A stretch of DNA of 64,000 nucleotides from Magnetococcales bacterium HCHbin5 (GCA_002753505.1 PEAG01000007.1:1-64000); one strand, 5' to 3'; counted from the stretch's first letter, positions 49,705-60,357 are shown. Numbers and translations are program-made. Notes: generated by a model not told the origin, from the letters alone.

Positions 49705-51422
49705 GGGAGAGCGGCTCCCGTTGCATCCCCGTCTGAGGGTATCCGGTTGACATTTAACGGCGATTCAAAGGAACCCAGTCGCTGGAAAGCGAGCATCTGC
49801 TGGGCGAAAGGGGTGGCAAGCGGTCGTTCTGGCGGTCTGTCCGGCTGTGTCTCCGCCGCCAGAACAGGATAAACCGACAGCGGCTTGACCGTCGGGGCAA
49901 GAGCGTCTGCGGCCCGTTGGAAAGCCGCAGACCAATCCTGTAAAGAGTGGGTCAGGAGGGCAGTCAACGGATCCAGATCCTGCGCCTCCAACGCAGTCGG
50001 CAAGGGGTCCACGCCAACCGAAAGATAGAGACGCCCCGCCGCATTCTGCAACTCGGCGTAGGCCAGCTCCTTTTGCAGCCGTCGATAGATTGCCCGGGCC
50101 TGGGTCTGCACCCGCTCCAGATCGGTCTTGGTCTGGGACTGCTCTCCATGGCTGGTATGCTGGTAGACCCGCCTGGCCACCTGACTCATCTGTTGAATGA
50201 TGCGGTACTCCTCCTCTGTCTGGTCATAGCGGATTTTGGCAACGTGCAGTTGGGTCAACACCGCCATCCCCATGGAGAGGCGACGGGCCTTGGCAATCTC
50301 CCCCTTGGCCTCCGCAACCGCCAGGGCCGAGGGTGCCCTGACCAGGTTGACCAGGTTCCAGGCCACCTGCAGACTGCCCTGGATCCAGTTTTGGTGGTAA
50401 AGAAAGCTGTTGGTGGAGGTGTTGTAGCCACCAACCAGATTGACCCCGGGCAGCAGTTGCAACAGGGCCAGACGGGCCTCTGCGGCATCAATCCGGGTCA
50501 AATAATCCTCCTCGCGCAACTCCGGGCGGTGGACGAGGGCAATCTCCTCCAGGGTCTGGATGTCCGATGGAAACCGGGGGATCTCCTCCAGCCCGTTTTC
50601 CGGCAGTGCCAGGGTAAAGGGGCTGTTCAGGTCCAGGTTGATCAAGGCAGCCAACTGGGTGCGGGCAACCGTCAAATCCCGTTGCAGGGTGGTGATTTGA
50701 TAGATGGTCTCCAACAACCCCATCTGGTATTCCAGGGCTTTCACGGGGGGCTGCAACAGATTTTTTTCGGCCCGGCGGGCATCTGCCAGGGCGCGACGGG
50801 CCTCGGCCAGGAAGTCTGTCAGCTCCGGCAACAACCGCTGCGCCGCCATCGCCCGCCAGAACGATTGACGCACCTCCTGCAGTATGTCATGGATCACCTT
50901 GCGGCGACGTTCCTGGCTGATCAGATAACGGTCTGCCTGTTGTTGGGCCCGGATATAACTGAGGCCAAAGTCCAATACATTCCAGGCCACCGTAAGATCC
51001 GCCTCACCACTCTCCCGCTGGGCAGAGGAGGAGGCTTCCAGGGATTGCACGCCGCTGATCAAAGAGATGCTGGAGGCACCGCTCTGATTGTTGCGGCTCA
51101 TGTAACCCGCCTGCATGGTCAGTTTGGGGAGAATATCCTTCTCGGAAAGCTGCGTCTGGCCCTGCGCCAGTGCCTCTTCCATCCGCTTCAACTTGTGATC
51201 CAGGTTGTATTGAATGGCCCGGGCCATCGCTTCAGCCAGGGTGATGGGATGGTCGACAGGAGCGGTTCCCTGCAAAAAGGCCTGCCGATCCTGCTGGGAG
51301 CGGGAGAGTCGCGCCTGTTGGGAGAGGGGCTCCGGGAGGACGGTGCAGGCCCCCGCAAGCGAGGATAAGACAATCCACGCGACGGGAGAGAGCCATTTGC
51401 CGTGCCATTCCAGGTGTGCCAT
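49701..51422 (-). CDS. TolC-family outer-membrane efflux/secretion protein, probable lipoprotein
   Basis: Outer-membrane channel subunit of 573 residues. The N-terminus is a signal peptide ending SSLAGAC, a near-lipobox, so Cys is probably lipidated. Two repeated OEP-type helical regions follow (about 60-270 and 280-480), with the typical N-terminal LAEAMARAIQYNLDH and long coiled helices. The C-terminal 90 residues are extra and Pro/Ala-rich. The ATG at 51422 is chosen because it leaves a proper signal peptide; a GTG 57 bp upstream is in frame. First gene of the operon with the two adaptors. It could serve both this operon and the ABC/HlyD pair at 302-3900, which lacks its own TolC. Confidence 0.92.
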   Translation of the reverse strand: MAHLEWHGKWLSPVAWIVLSSLAGACTVLPEPLSQQARLSRSQQDRQAFLQGTAPVDHPITLAEAMARAIQYNLDHKLKRMEEALAQGQTQLSEKDILPKLTMQAGYMSRNNQSGASSISLISGVQSLEASSSAQRESGEADLTVAWNVLDFGLSYIRAQQQADRYLISQERRRKVIHDILQEVRQSFWRAMAAQRLLPELTDFLAEARRALADARRAEKNLLQPPVKALEYQMGLLETIYQITTLQRDLTVARTQLAALINLDLNSPFTLALPENGLEEIPRFPSDIQTLEEIALVHRPELREEDYLTRIDAAEARLALLQLLPGVNLVGGYNTSTNSFLYHQNWIQGSLQVAWNLVNLVRAPSALAVAEAKGEIAKARRLSMGMAVLTQLHVAKIRYDQTEEEYRIIQQMSQVARRVYQHTSHGEQSQTKTDLERVQTQARAIYRRLQKELAYAELQNAAGRLYLSVGVDPLPTALEAQDLDPLTALLTHSLQDWSAAFQRAADALAPTVKPLSVYPVLAAETQPDRPPERPLATPFAQQMLAFQRLGSFESPLNVNRIPSDGDATGAALP

Positions 51423-51514
51423 CCAGCATGATCCTGTTTTTTTTAAGTGTTGCGACCACGGGGCAGCCAGCCAAAGCACCCCTGTTATTGGGCTTCGCCG
51501 ATAAACAGCAAAAA

Positions 51515-53209
51515 TCAGGAAAATGTTTTTCCCAGTACACTGGCGAAAGAGGCCGCCGGTTCCGGCTTCATAAAGAGATAGCCCTGTCCCATCAAACAGT
51601 TGCGGGCACGGAGAAAACCGGCCTGTTCTTCGGACTCGATCCCTTCGCCGATCACCTGACGGTTCAGGCTCTTGGCCAGCGACAGAATGGCCTCCACCAG
51701 CACAATGGTCTCCGGGTCAGAGTGACTGCTGGGAACAAAAGAGCGATCAATCTTGATGCCATTGACCGGCAACCGCTTGAGCACGCTCAGAGAAGAGTGG
51801 CCGGTGCCAAAATCATCCAGCCACAAATTGACCCCCAACTCCACCAGATGGTTCAGCATGGACATGGCACGTTCGGCATTTTCTGAGAGAATGTTTTCCG
51901 TGATCTCCAGCACCAGAGCCGAGGGGGGCAAGCCGGTGTCCTTGAAAATGTTTTGAATGATCTCTCCCGCCGAAAGGTCGCGACAACGGGTGCAGGAGAG
52001 GTTGACCGAGACAAAAAAGTCACTCCCCTCCGTCTGTTGTCGCCACTGGTGGGCCTGGGTGCAGGCGGTGCGGATGGTCCACTCGGTAATCCGGCTGATC
52101 ATGCCGATCTCTTCAGCCATCGGAATAAAGATGGCCGGGGATATGTTGCCCCGTTTGGGATGCAGCCAACGCAACAGACTCTCTGCCCCGACCACACGGC
52201 GGGTCGCCAGATTGACAATGGGTTGATAATGGAGCACCAACTCATTGCGTTCCAGGACATGGTGCAAATCGTTTTCCAACTCCATCCGCTCTTGCGCTTC
52301 GGCGTGCATGTCGGGGGTAAAAAAGCAATAACCGTTGCGTCCTGCACTCTTGGCTCGATACATGGCAATGTCGGCATTGCGCAACAACTCGTCCAACGTG
52401 TTGGCATCGTCTGGATAGATGGCAATACCGATGGAACCGGAAATCAACACCTCTTGTCCGCAGAGGGTAAAGGGCGCGGCCAACTGTGCCAACACCTCGC
52501 TGGCGACCCGTTCGGCAAAGGGCCCCCTGGCCATGTCCGGCAGGATGGCGGTAAATTCGTCCCCACCCATTCGGGCCACCGTATCAGACTGCCGCAAACA
52601 GCCCTGAACGCGGCTGGCTACATGGCGCAACAGGTCATCGCCGGCGGCATGCCCCAGGGTGTCGTTGACCCATTTGAACCGGTCAAGATCAATAAACATC
52701 AATGCCACACGATGATTCTGACGCTGGGCCCGGACCACCTCGCGTTGTAAACGGTCCAGGAACAGGGTGCGGTTGGGCAATCCGGTCAGGTTGTCATAGT
52801 TGGCCTGATAGCGGATATGATCCTCACGCTGTTTGCGTTGGGAGATGTCTTTTGCAATGGTGCAATAGGTGGCCTCCTCCTGGGAGGGCAACAAGGTTGT
52901 GACCGTCTCCAGGGTGGCCTCTTTGTCGTTGGCCTGAATGACGGTCAACTCGGCGGGAATGCCTCCCGGCTCATCGGGTTTCAGGCCCGCAATCGACTGC
53001 TCAATCCGTTTCCAGGACTCGGGTTGAAAATAGCTGAGCAGTGGCCGATTCTCGAGGGAGTCGGCGTTTTCCAAACCAAAAATACGCCGCATCTCCCGGT
53101 TGGCATACAGGATGACTCCTGCCCGATGGAGCAGCACACCCGTCGGCAATGTTTCCATTAACTGCAGGCAGTTGGGGAATGTAGCACCCTGTTCAGCGTT
53201 TGAATCCAT
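51515..53209 (-). CDS. PAS-GGDEF-EAL dual-domain c-di-GMP protein
   Basis: Protein of 564 residues without membrane segments. A PAS domain (about 10-130, with a YCTIAKDISQRKQRE ending) is followed by a GGDEF domain with DLDRFKWVNDTLGH and an intact MGGDEF, then an EAL domain with ESLLRW in place of EALLRW, ENILSENAE, DDFGTGHSS, KIDRSF and GEGIESEEQ. Both catalytic centres look largely complete, so it may make and degrade c-di-GMP under PAS control. The start at 53209 is chosen where similarity begins; the frame stays open 123 codons upstream with no family match. The ribosome site is weak. It follows the small orphan gene by 181 bp. Confidence 0.93.
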   Translation of the reverse strand: MDSNAEQGATFPNCLQLMETLPTGVLLHRAGVILYANREMRRIFGLENADSLENRPLLSYFQPESWKRIEQSIAGLKPDEPGGIPAELTVIQANDKEATLETVTTLLPSQEEATYCTIAKDISQRKQREDHIRYQANYDNLTGLPNRTLFLDRLQREVVRAQRQNHRVALMFIDLDRFKWVNDTLGHAAGDDLLRHVASRVQGCLRQSDTVARMGGDEFTAILPDMARGPFAERVASEVLAQLAAPFTLCGQEVLISGSIGIAIYPDDANTLDELLRNADIAMYRAKSAGRNGYCFFTPDMHAEAQERMELENDLHHVLERNELVLHYQPIVNLATRRVVGAESLLRWLHPKRGNISPAIFIPMAEEIGMISRITEWTIRTACTQAHQWRQQTEGSDFFVSVNLSCTRCRDLSAGEIIQNIFKDTGLPPSALVLEITENILSENAERAMSMLNHLVELGVNLWLDDFGTGHSSLSVLKRLPVNGIKIDRSFVPSSHSDPETIVLVEAILSLAKSLNRQVIGEGIESEEQAGFLRARNCLMGQGYLFMKPEPAASFASVLGKTFS

Positions 53210-53390
53210 TCTCACAATCGCTCTTTCCGTTTGTTTGTCATCAATCTGATCCGTTGCTCTGCTGACAACGGGGTGAATGGCTCTGGTTGATTGCAACCCT
53301 TGTTGTGGCCAGAGGCCGTTGTTGCGACCCGTCGGCGGCCCTGTACTCAGGATCCGGCCATTATAATCGGAACTGGATGTTTTTGATAGA

Positions 53391-53807
53391 TTAATATTTT
53401 TCCTCACCGACAAAAACGACATCCAGATCGGGCCAGACAGGCTTGACGCTGGCCAATATCTCCGCCACCGACCGCAGGGCATCCTGGTGTTCTTCCCAGG
53501 CAACCAGGGCCTGTTCCGTTGCCATGCCAAAGAGAGGCCACTCCCCCACATCGTCCAGGTAGCTTTTGGCCAGGGCAAAGGCCCAGAACGGCAACGCCTC
53601 TTGCCTGTCCAGGTAGGCGGTCAAGCGCACCTTGTGTGGAACCTCGCCGCTCTCCGTGATGACCACCCAACGGGCTTGCGGCGACTCCACCAGGGCGGCC
53701 AACTGCTCCGGCGGCATTGTACGTGCAATGGCCAGCCAGCGGGCCAGTTGGGCCTCCGGGGGCAACGGGGTGGGCGCGGAGGAGGGGGGTGTCAAAGGTT
53801 CTGTCAT
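53391..53807 (-). CDS. Uncharacterised small protein downstream of the hybrid kinase
   Basis: Protein of 138 residues with no recognised domain. It has a Pro/Thr/Ser-rich N-terminus (MTEPLTPPSS), then an alpha/beta-looking body with WVVITESGEVPHKVRLTAYLD and many Trp residues. No signal peptide or membrane helix. The ATG lies 20 bp after the hybrid kinase stop and has CCAGG before it. A TTG eight codons upstream would overlap the kinase stop. Gene order suggests co-transcription with the kinase and perhaps a related signalling task. Confidence 0.62.
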   Translation of the reverse strand: MTEPLTPPSSAPTPLPPEAQLARWLAIARTMPPEQLAALVESPQARWVVITESGEVPHKVRLTAYLDRQEALPFWAFALAKSYLDDVGEWPLFGMATEQALVAWEEHQDALRSVAEILASVKPVWPDLDVVFVGEEKY

Positions 53808-53827
53808 GGGCCTGGTCACGGGTTGTC

Positions 53828-55963
53828 TCAAAGAGGGCGTGTTGTCTGTTCTGGCAAACAGCGGGCCAACAACGCTTTCAAACTTTCCAGTTGGACCGGT
53901 TTGCTCAATACATCATCCATGCCAAACTCCAGACAGCGTTCCTGCTCCCCCCTGACCGTTCTGGCCACCATGCCGATGATGGGAATGTGGGGTTGATTAT
54001 TGGAAAGATTGCGGATGCTTTGGGCTGCCTGATAGCCATCCATCACCGGCATATGGCAATCCATCAGTATCAAGGAACAGCTTTCTCTCCGCATGAAGGA
54101 GACCGCTTCCCTGCCATTGGCCACCGTATGGACCGCATAACCTAATCTATGTAATTGAATCTGCAATGCTTTCTGAATAACGGCATTGTCCTCTGCCAGC
54201 AGGATGCGGTGATCGATGGCTGGGGCGGTTACGGGAGCACGACTCGGATGGGGCGTGGCGTGTCGAATTTGTGGCAGCGCGGAGGCCTGTGCAGACGCGG
54301 GGTAAGGCCGGGCATCGGCCACCGGGCTCTGCAGATCCTGCTCAGACTCCGACTGCACCAGAACCAGCAGTGATTCCAACAACCGGTCCCGTTGCACCGG
54401 CTTGGGCAGAATGACGCAGTAGCCGGCCTGCCGGGCATCTTCCAGATATTTTTTGTCATCCTCTCCGGTCAATAACAGAAAGCGAACCGGCGGCAGTTCA
54501 GGATTCTGGCTGAGGGCACGCACCATGGCAAAATGCTCTATGATGGGCGTATTGTCGGCCTGCCTGGGATGGGAAACCAGCACCAGATGACAGGGGATGC
54601 CGGTCGCCGCCTCCTGCTTCAGGTAGGCCAAAATCTCCTCTGCACTCTCTACCGAGGTGGCCTTCATTTTCCAGTGCAACAGCTCATTCAGCAGCACCGT
54701 CTGGCTGGTTTGCTGGGGATCAACGATCAAAATCTTGACTCCTTGCAGACTCGTGCTGGTCAGCGTAACGCGGGAGTCCATCTCTGCCGTACTGGTTCGG
54801 GCCAGGGGAATGGAAAACCAGAACAGGGAGCCTTTCTCCTTGCGGCCTTCATAGCCAATCTGGCCTCCCATCAACTCGACCAGGCGACTGGCGATGGAGA
54901 GTCCCAGACCGGTGCCCCCATACGGCCGGGTGCTGGAACCATCCACCTGGACAAAGGGCTGAAACAGGCGGTGTTGGTCGGCTTTGGAGATGCCGATACC
55001 GGTGTCGGTGACGGAATAGCGCAGTGTTACCTGACTCTTGGTCTTTTTTTCCATCCGTACCCGGATGGAGACCTCCCCCTTTTTGGTAAACTTGACCGCA
55101 TTGCCCACCAGGTTGAGCAAAACCTGCCGAATGCGGGCCGGATCTCCCAACAGCAGAGGGGGGATCCGATTGGAATGGTCAAGCTGGAGCTGAATGTTTT
55201 TCCCCTGTGCCTGGGGCATGACCAGCCCGGCCACCTCTTCCACAATCTTGGCGGGCCGAAACTCCTCGGAGCGAATCTCCAATTTGCCGGACTCAATGCG
55301 GGAAAAATCCAAAATATCATTCACAATGGTCAACAAGGCCTGGGCCGAGTCCCGCGCGGCAGTGGAGAGTTCCCGCTGCTCCTTGTTGAGCTTGCTGTCA
55401 AGCAACAGCGCGTTCAGGCCAATGATGCCATGAATGGGGGTGCGAATTTCATGGCTCATGTTGGATAAAAATTCCGCCTTCAAACGGGCCGTCTCCAGGG
55501 CAATATCCTGGGCCTGTTTGATCTCCCGCGCCAGATCCTGATGGCTGGCCAACTCCTTGAAAACGGTGACACTGCCCACCATATGGCCATTTTCCCACAG
55601 CGGTGAAACGGTCATGGAGACCGGCAACAACCGACCGTCACGGTGCACAAAGGTATCGTTTTCGACATGATATACTTGGCCATCCTGGATGGTCTTATGG
55701 GCCGGGCAGGACTCCAGGGGTACCAGAGGTGCCGTCTTGCTCTGATAGTGAATCTTGAAGTGGGCGACGCTGCCCAGCAACTCTTCCCGTTTCCAACCGA
55801 GGATGCGCTCCCCCGCGCTATTCAGGAATGTCAGCCGACCGCCATTGTCCAGGGTGAACAACCCCTCATCCAAAAAGTGGGTAATCTGCTCCAGCAGGTT
55901 GCCGGACCCCGTCAAGGAGAGAACGCGCGCCGCAGCGGTGGGATTATCCGGTGTCATCTTCAT
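53828..55963 (-). CDS. Hybrid sensor histidine kinase (PAS-HisKA-HATPase-REC-REC)
   Basis: Soluble-looking signalling kinase of 711 residues. A PAS domain (about 25-140) precedes HisKA with [13 protein letters not shown] (phospho-His), a HATPase domain with [16 protein letters not shown] and GGTGLGLSI, and two receiver domains. The first receiver (about 405-535) has lost the phospho-acceptor Asp (VLVSHPRQ where an Asp-containing strand end is expected) and the acidic pair (VDPQQ), although its Lys (LPKPV) remains. The second receiver (about 580-700) is intact, with [15 protein letters not shown] and LSKPV. The first start has only a weak site. It follows the lone receiver gene by 290 bp in the same direction. 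There is no HPt domain, so phosphate may pass to another protein. Confidence 0.94.
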   Translation of the reverse strand: MKMTPDNPTAAARVLSLTGSGNLLEQITHFLDEGLFTLDNGGRLTFLNSAGERILGWKREELLGSVAHFKIHYQSKTAPLVPLESCPAHKTIQDGQVYHVENDTFVHRDGRLLPVSMTVSPLWENGHMVGSVTVFKELASHQDLAREIKQAQDIALETARLKAEFLSNMSHEIRTPIHGIIGLNALLLDSKLNKEQRELSTAARDSAQALLTIVNDILDFSRIESGKLEIRSEEFRPAKIVEEVAGLVMPQAQGKNIQLQLDHSNRIPPLLLGDPARIRQVLLNLVGNAVKFTKKGEVSIRVRMEKKTKSQVTLRYSVTDTGIGISKADQHRLFQPFVQVDGSSTRPYGGTGLGLSIASRLVELMGGQIGYEGRKEKGSLFWFSIPLARTSTAEMDSRVTLTSTSLQGVKILIVDPQQTSQTVLLNELLHWKMKATSVESAEEILAYLKQEAATGIPCHLVLVSHPRQADNTPIIEHFAMVRALSQNPELPPVRFLLLTGEDDKKYLEDARQAGYCVILPKPVQRDRLLESLLVLVQSESEQDLQSPVADARPYPASAQASALPQIRHATPHPSRAPVTAPAIDHRILLAEDNAVIQKALQIQLHRLGYAVHTVANGREAVSFMRRESCSLILMDCHMPVMDGYQAAQSIRNLSNNQPHIPIIGMVARTVRGEQERCLEFGMDDVLSKPVQLESLKALLARCLPEQTTRPL

Positions 55964-56253
55964 GCTCTTTGAGTATCTTTATGGAGCGTTCAAAAGCGAT
56001 GAGAGAAGGTTTTTCTCCAGGGACAGAGCGACAGGCCGACTTGCAACCGTCCGCTGATTCCTTCCGCCTTGACAGCGAAGTGAAGCAAAAAACAGGCCAA
56101 TCTCCTTGTTTCCCGCACCACAAAACAGGGTGCCGCCTTTTCCAACAGCGACAGGGGGAACAATCGGGTGAAGAGGAGGGGCCAGAGGTCCGGTTCCCGT
56201 ATGCAGGAAGATTTCGACCCGACCATCCCCACCAGGGGGTCGACGGGAGAGTA

Positions 56254-56658
56254 TCAGATCAGGTTGTGTTTCCTCAGTTTGTCCAGCAGTACATCCTGGG
56301 TGACCGGCTTGGTGATATAGCCGTTACACTTGCCTTTGAAATAGGACTCCACCAGATGCTTGGGGTCATCCAACGAAGTCTGCATGATGATGAAAGAGTA
56401 GTCCTTCGTATTGAGGGAGGCTCCATAAATCTCTTTTTCCATCCGGCGTATCTCCCGCAAGGCCTCCTGGCCATCCATGTTGGGCATCATGATGTCCAAC
56501 AGGACCAGATCAAACGGCTCGCCGTCCGCCAGGTGCTGTTTGAAGAGTGCCACCGCCTCCAGTCCGTCTTCCGCCATTACGCAACTGCAATAGGGCTGCA
56601 AAATATATTTCAGCAACTCTCGGTTGGCAAACTCATCATCCGCAATCAAGGTTTTCAT
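56254..56658 (-). CDS. Stand-alone CheY-like response regulator
   Basis: Single receiver domain of 134 residues: acidic pair IADDE near the N-terminus, phospho-acceptor in VLLDIMMPNMDG, Thr/Ser position MQTS and Lys in ITKPV. No output domain, so it should act by protein contact. The ATG at 56658 follows GGGGA. It lies 64 bp after the 1147-residue membrane protein gene and upstream of the hybrid kinase, so the three probably form a signalling unit. Whether it is a target of the hybrid kinase is inference. Confidence 0.92.
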   Translation of the reverse strand: MKTLIADDEFANRELLKYILQPYCSCVMAEDGLEAVALFKQHLADGEPFDLVLLDIMMPNMDGQEALREIRRMEKEIYGASLNTKDYSFIIMQTSLDDPKHLVESYFKGKCNGYITKPVTQDVLLDKLRKHNLI

Positions 56659-56722
56659 GTTGGTCCCCAGGAGCATGGTGGATAAAAACACCCATCGGCC
56701 AGCCAAGATAACGACTGCCCTG

Positions 56723-59700
56723 TCATTTGTCAACCAGGTTCAAAATATTGTCCACCCGACCATGCAAAGTGTGGGCCACTATTCTGAGTTGCGACAATTC
56801 ACTGAAATTTTCATCCGAATAGAGATTTTCGTTGGCCAATATCTTTGCCCGGGCGTTGAGGATATATTGGACATCCCTGGGGGCGCGATCCAGAACCGCG
56901 TTGCCCTCATTCAAGGCGCGCAATTTTTGCTGTGGCAGTGGCCGCTGTCTGCGCAAAGCAAGGCTTAAAATATTGATCTTGACCAACATCTGGTTGATGC
57001 TGTCACAGAGATCCTTGATCTCGATCACCGCATGCTTGATCGTCGCGATAATGGTCTCTTCCACCGTTTTTGCCCGTTGGGCAGCCTCTTTGGCGTTTTC
57101 CATCAGCGTGTGGATGCGCTCATAAAACTGGGAAATATCCCCCCCGGCTGCCAGCAGACCCGCCAGTTCCGGGTTGTTTTGGGTCTGCAGGGCATTGGCC
57201 GGTGTGCCGTCGCCGAGCAGATGCGAGACGCAGGCCCCCCACATGCCCAAAGACTCCTTTTCCAAAGCCCGAAACTGCTCCTTTAATTCCGCCGTGCCCT
57301 CGATGCCATGGATGGCACACTGCTCCGGAAAACGTCTGCAAATCTCCTCCAGGGGCTCCAGGGTCTCCTGAATGACCGGCAGTGTATTGGTCATCACCTT
57401 TTTCAGCATCTTGACAAAATCGGGAATAAAATCGTGCAGGGTATCCAAATCTTCCAGTGAATCTTCGCGGACGGAAGAGATGGAGATGATCCAATTGCGG
57501 CGGGTATGCGGAAACCGGGGGAAGGGCTCCCGGAAGGCGCGTTCCAGGATGAGTTCCGCCCAGTCGGATAATATATGCCGGGGCAGGTTGGCGGGATCAG
57601 CAGCGGCTTCGGCCAGCTTGGGCGTCGGGGAGGGCTGCTCACTGGCGGCTTTCTGTATCATGGCCGTCCATTGATCCACCTCCACCTCCGGGCGACGGCC
57701 AGGCAAGGTGAAAGAGATGCGCCCCAGTTGGGTGGCCACTTGCTGGCGCAACCGGGAGAGCAGCCCGGTGACTGGAGGGCTCTCCTCCAACCCCTCTTCC
57801 GGTTCCGGTTCACCACACCCATCGCCGCCGAGTCGCCTTAATTCGGCGGAAAATTGTTCCTTGTCCAGAGCCTGCCCCGCTTCTGTCTTGAGGTAATAGC
57901 CCAGGAATGTTTCCGTGTCCAGAAGTTGCTGGGCCTTTTTGCCGTAGGGCAGGCCGGGAAAAAGCTGCTGGATGAACAGGGGAAAATAGTAGGATTTTTG
58001 TGTCAGGAAGGTCTCGATGGCACCCGCACGGGCATTGTATCCCATCGTATGGAGGGTATGGGGCTGGACAAACAGGCCACGCAACCATGCCCGACGCTGA
58101 TCCACCGTTCGGTGATCCTTGATATCCTTGACGCTGGTATCAATCCCCTCCAATACCTTGTAGAAGGCATTGCGTACCCCCGTTTCGTTGGGGAAGGTCA
58201 AGCCATGAAAGGTCTGCTGGATGACCGGGCGGTAAAAAAATGATTTGGCCAGCTCCACAAAGGCATCTTCCCACTCCTTCATGTAGTTCAGCAACTCATC
58301 GGCCATCTGGGCATCGGTTCGTCCCTGACGGGCGGCACTGTAGCCAAACAGCAACAGCGGCAGCAGGTCAATGGCAAAAGAGAGCAGTAAGATCAAGGCC
58401 AACACCAGGTTGCCACGGGGCTGGCCATAGTGGTCGTTCAGGAAGGCGGTCAAGGCAGCAAAACTTTGCTGGTCCGGTCGCTGTACGGCAGCCGGCAAAT
58501 TTTCCCAGGGGACATCCAACTGTTCGGAGAGATGGTTGATGATGCGCAGGCTGTTCAGGTGGGCTTCGGAGGATTTGTCTATCTGGATCAAAAATTTTAT
58601 ATAACGTTCCGCCAGAGCATCCAGCGATTGTACCACCTGATCAAATTTGGCCCGGTTGGCCTGCAGTGCGGTGATGATCTCCCGAATGTGCAGATTGATC
58701 TGTTTGGTGTCAAAGGCATAAATCTTTTGCATGGTTGGCAGGGAGAGTGCGCCCACCTGCATCAGGCGGTCCAAGGCAGCCAGATGTTGCTGAATGGTGG
58801 CCGCACTCTTTTCCAGATCGGCGGTATAGAGGGCGGCGATGGTTTGCAACCGTTGCCGGACGGGTTGGTCAAACGGAATGCCGGACTCCTGCAACTGCTG
58901 GTCCATGCTGCGTGAAAACTGAATATTGCGGAAGCTGTGGGCAATATCATTGCTGCCCGGGACAAATCCACCGTTGACGACAAAATATTTGGCAAAGTAG
59001 CGGGGGCCCTTGCGGGGATCTCTGCCGGTCAGTTCGTTATCGGGAACCACCTCAAAGCCCTTTGCCACCTCATCCACGGCGGTTTGCAGCTGGGCCTGAA
59101 AACCATACAGGGAGAGAGGTCTGTTTGACCCGGTGGCGGCTGTACCCAACAACTCTCCCACTCGTTGCTGGATCTGCGTCAACTGGGCGGAAAGATGGCC
59201 GCCGGTGGAAAACAGAACGGCAATGCTGTCATAGTTGGTCTTGACAGAGAAGAGCGTCAGACAGCAGGCCAGCACAATCCAGCGAGGCTGCACCAGGAAA
59301 GCCGCCCGGATGCCTTTGAAAAAAGCCCCCATTTCAGCGGTACCCTGCAGCAGCCTGGCCCGGAAATCCAGAATCACGAATGAGAGGGCGATGGCCCCCA
59401 GGGTGGCGAGGGTGATCTGCAACGTCTCCCCCTGGGCCGGGGTGAAATAGTGGTCAAACCACGCGCTACTGTCAGGGCTCTGCAACAGGGCAATCCAGGC
59501 CCGATAGCTGGTAAAGGCGGAGACAACAAACAGCAGGATATCCAGAACGGCCTTTGAATGGCGGAACGGGGCCCGGAGGCTGGCCAGCAGCTTGGCGGCG
59601 AGGCCACGCTGGCTGGATCCGCTCCAGAGGGTTCGTAACCTTTCCGCCTGGCCAACCGGCTCCGGGGCATTGCTGGTCAACTCTTCCATCAGGGAGCCAA

Positions 59701-60166
59701 ACAGCACCAATGCCCCGCTGAGATTGTGCTTGAAGACAAGTTTTGCCAAGGCATAGAAGGGGTTGCCCTTCAGCAGCGATTCATCGCCATCCTGCAAGGC
59801 TTGCCGAAAGGCCTCCAGATGAAAGTTGACCTGCTGTATCCCCTCCGCTTGTCCCCGTACCGCCCGAACCTTGTCGGCAATGTTGTCAAATTTTTTTTTC
59901 TGGTCCCCCTGTTGCTTGGCCTCCGTTGCCTCCTTCTCCAGCAGGGTACGCAGGGTATCGACGCTGTTCTGGATGGCCTCCATGGCAGCGGGGCCCGGGT
60001 CAAAAAAATTCAGATCCGGCGCGTAAGAGGGATCGTCTGCCCGGGAGTCCACCCCGGGAAAAATAGTGACCGGACCGTGGCCCGTTTTGTCGGCCACGAA
60101 ACATCTGTCCACGACCACGCCGTAGGTTTCCAGGAGCGGATTTTTGGTTTCTTTGGCATTTTCCAT
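56723..60166 (-). CDS. Large membrane protein of unknown function (1147 residues)
   Basis: No family recognised. The N-terminal 200 residues are soluble with a coiled-coil stretch (TLLEKEATEAKQQGDQKKK). Three transmembrane helices lie at about 208-228, 252-275 and 298-318, a helical region of about 280 residues follows (probably periplasmic), then a hydrophobic pair at about 603-630, then about 515 residues likely cytoplasmic and helical, including a Pro/Glu-rich stretch near 800-815. The C-terminal 150 residues have heptad patterns (HTLMENAKEAAQRAKTVEET; QMLVKINILSLALRR) reminiscent of, but not clearly, chemoreceptor signalling helices. AGGG precedes the ATG by nine bases. It heads a run with a lone receiver and a hybrid kinase. 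A membrane sensor or scaffold is possible; I do not assign a function. Confidence 0.75.
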   Translation of the reverse strand: MENAKETKNPLLETYGVVVDRCFVADKTGHGPVTIFPGVDSRADDPSYAPDLNFFDPGPAAMEAIQNSVDTLRTLLEKEATEAKQQGDQKKKFDNIADKVRAVRGQAEGIQQVNFHLEAFRQALQDGDESLLKGNPFYALAKLVFKHNLSGALVLFGSLMEELTSNAPEPVGQAERLRTLWSGSSQRGLAAKLLASLRAPFRHSKAVLDILLFVVSAFTSYRAWIALLQSPDSSAWFDHYFTPAQGETLQITLATLGAIALSFVILDFRARLLQGTAEMGAFFKGIRAAFLVQPRWIVLACCLTLFSVKTNYDSIAVLFSTGGHLSAQLTQIQQRVGELLGTAATGSNRPLSLYGFQAQLQTAVDEVAKGFEVVPDNELTGRDPRKGPRYFAKYFVVNGGFVPGSNDIAHSFRNIQFSRSMDQQLQESGIPFDQPVRQRLQTIAALYTADLEKSAATIQQHLAALDRLMQVGALSLPTMQKIYAFDTKQINLHIREIITALQANRAKFDQVVQSLDALAERYIKFLIQIDKSSEAHLNSLRIINHLSEQLDVPWENLPAAVQRPDQQSFAALTAFLNDHYGQPRGNLVLALILLLSFAIDLLPLLLFGYSAARQGRTDAQMADELLNYMKEWEDAFVELAKSFFYRPVIQQTFHGLTFPNETGVRNAFYKVLEGIDTSVKDIKDHRTVDQRRAWLRGLFVQPHTLHTMGYNARAGAIETFLTQKSYYFPLFIQQLFPGLPYGKKAQQLLDTETFLGYYLKTEAGQALDKEQFSAELRRLGGDGCGEPEPEEGLEESPPVTGLLSRLRQQVATQLGRISFTLPGRRPEVEVDQWTAMIQKAASEQPSPTPKLAEAAADPANLPRHILSDWAELILERAFREPFPRFPHTRRNWIISISSVREDSLEDLDTLHDFIPDFVKMLKKVMTNTLPVIQETLEPLEEICRRFPEQCAIHGIEGTAELKEQFRALEKESLGMWGACVSHLLGDGTPANALQTQNNPELAGLLAAGGDISQFYERIHTLMENAKEAAQRAKTVEETIIATIKHAVIEIKDLCDSINQMLVKINILSLALRRQRPLPQQKLRALNEGNAVLDRAPRDVQYILNARAKILANENLYSDENFSELSQLRIVAHTLHGRVDNILNLVDK

Positions 60167-60308
60167 AACAAAAACCCTTAAATGCCGTGGGAGAGCCCAG
60201 GGTCACTATTGATTGCGTTGCCGGCGAATTTTGTCGGGGCACAACGACACACCCCTCCAGCGTACAGAGTAGCGCACGGGATGTCAACCGCAAGATGATA
60301 TGTGCAAA

Positions 60309-60353
60309 CCCCTGTTTTTTAATGGTTAATTAACGTCACCCAGAAAACAGGGG
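60309..60353 (-). terminator. Possible terminator hairpin after bipA
   Basis: Inverted repeat CCCCTGTTTT / AAAACAGGGG enclosing a 25-base loop that itself contains the palindrome GTTAATTAAC (60325-60334). It lies just after the bipA stop on the minus strand, with a short T-run (TTT) following. It may end bipA transcription or bind a regulator of the next gene. Confidence 0.4.
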
Positions 60354-60357
60354 GCCA

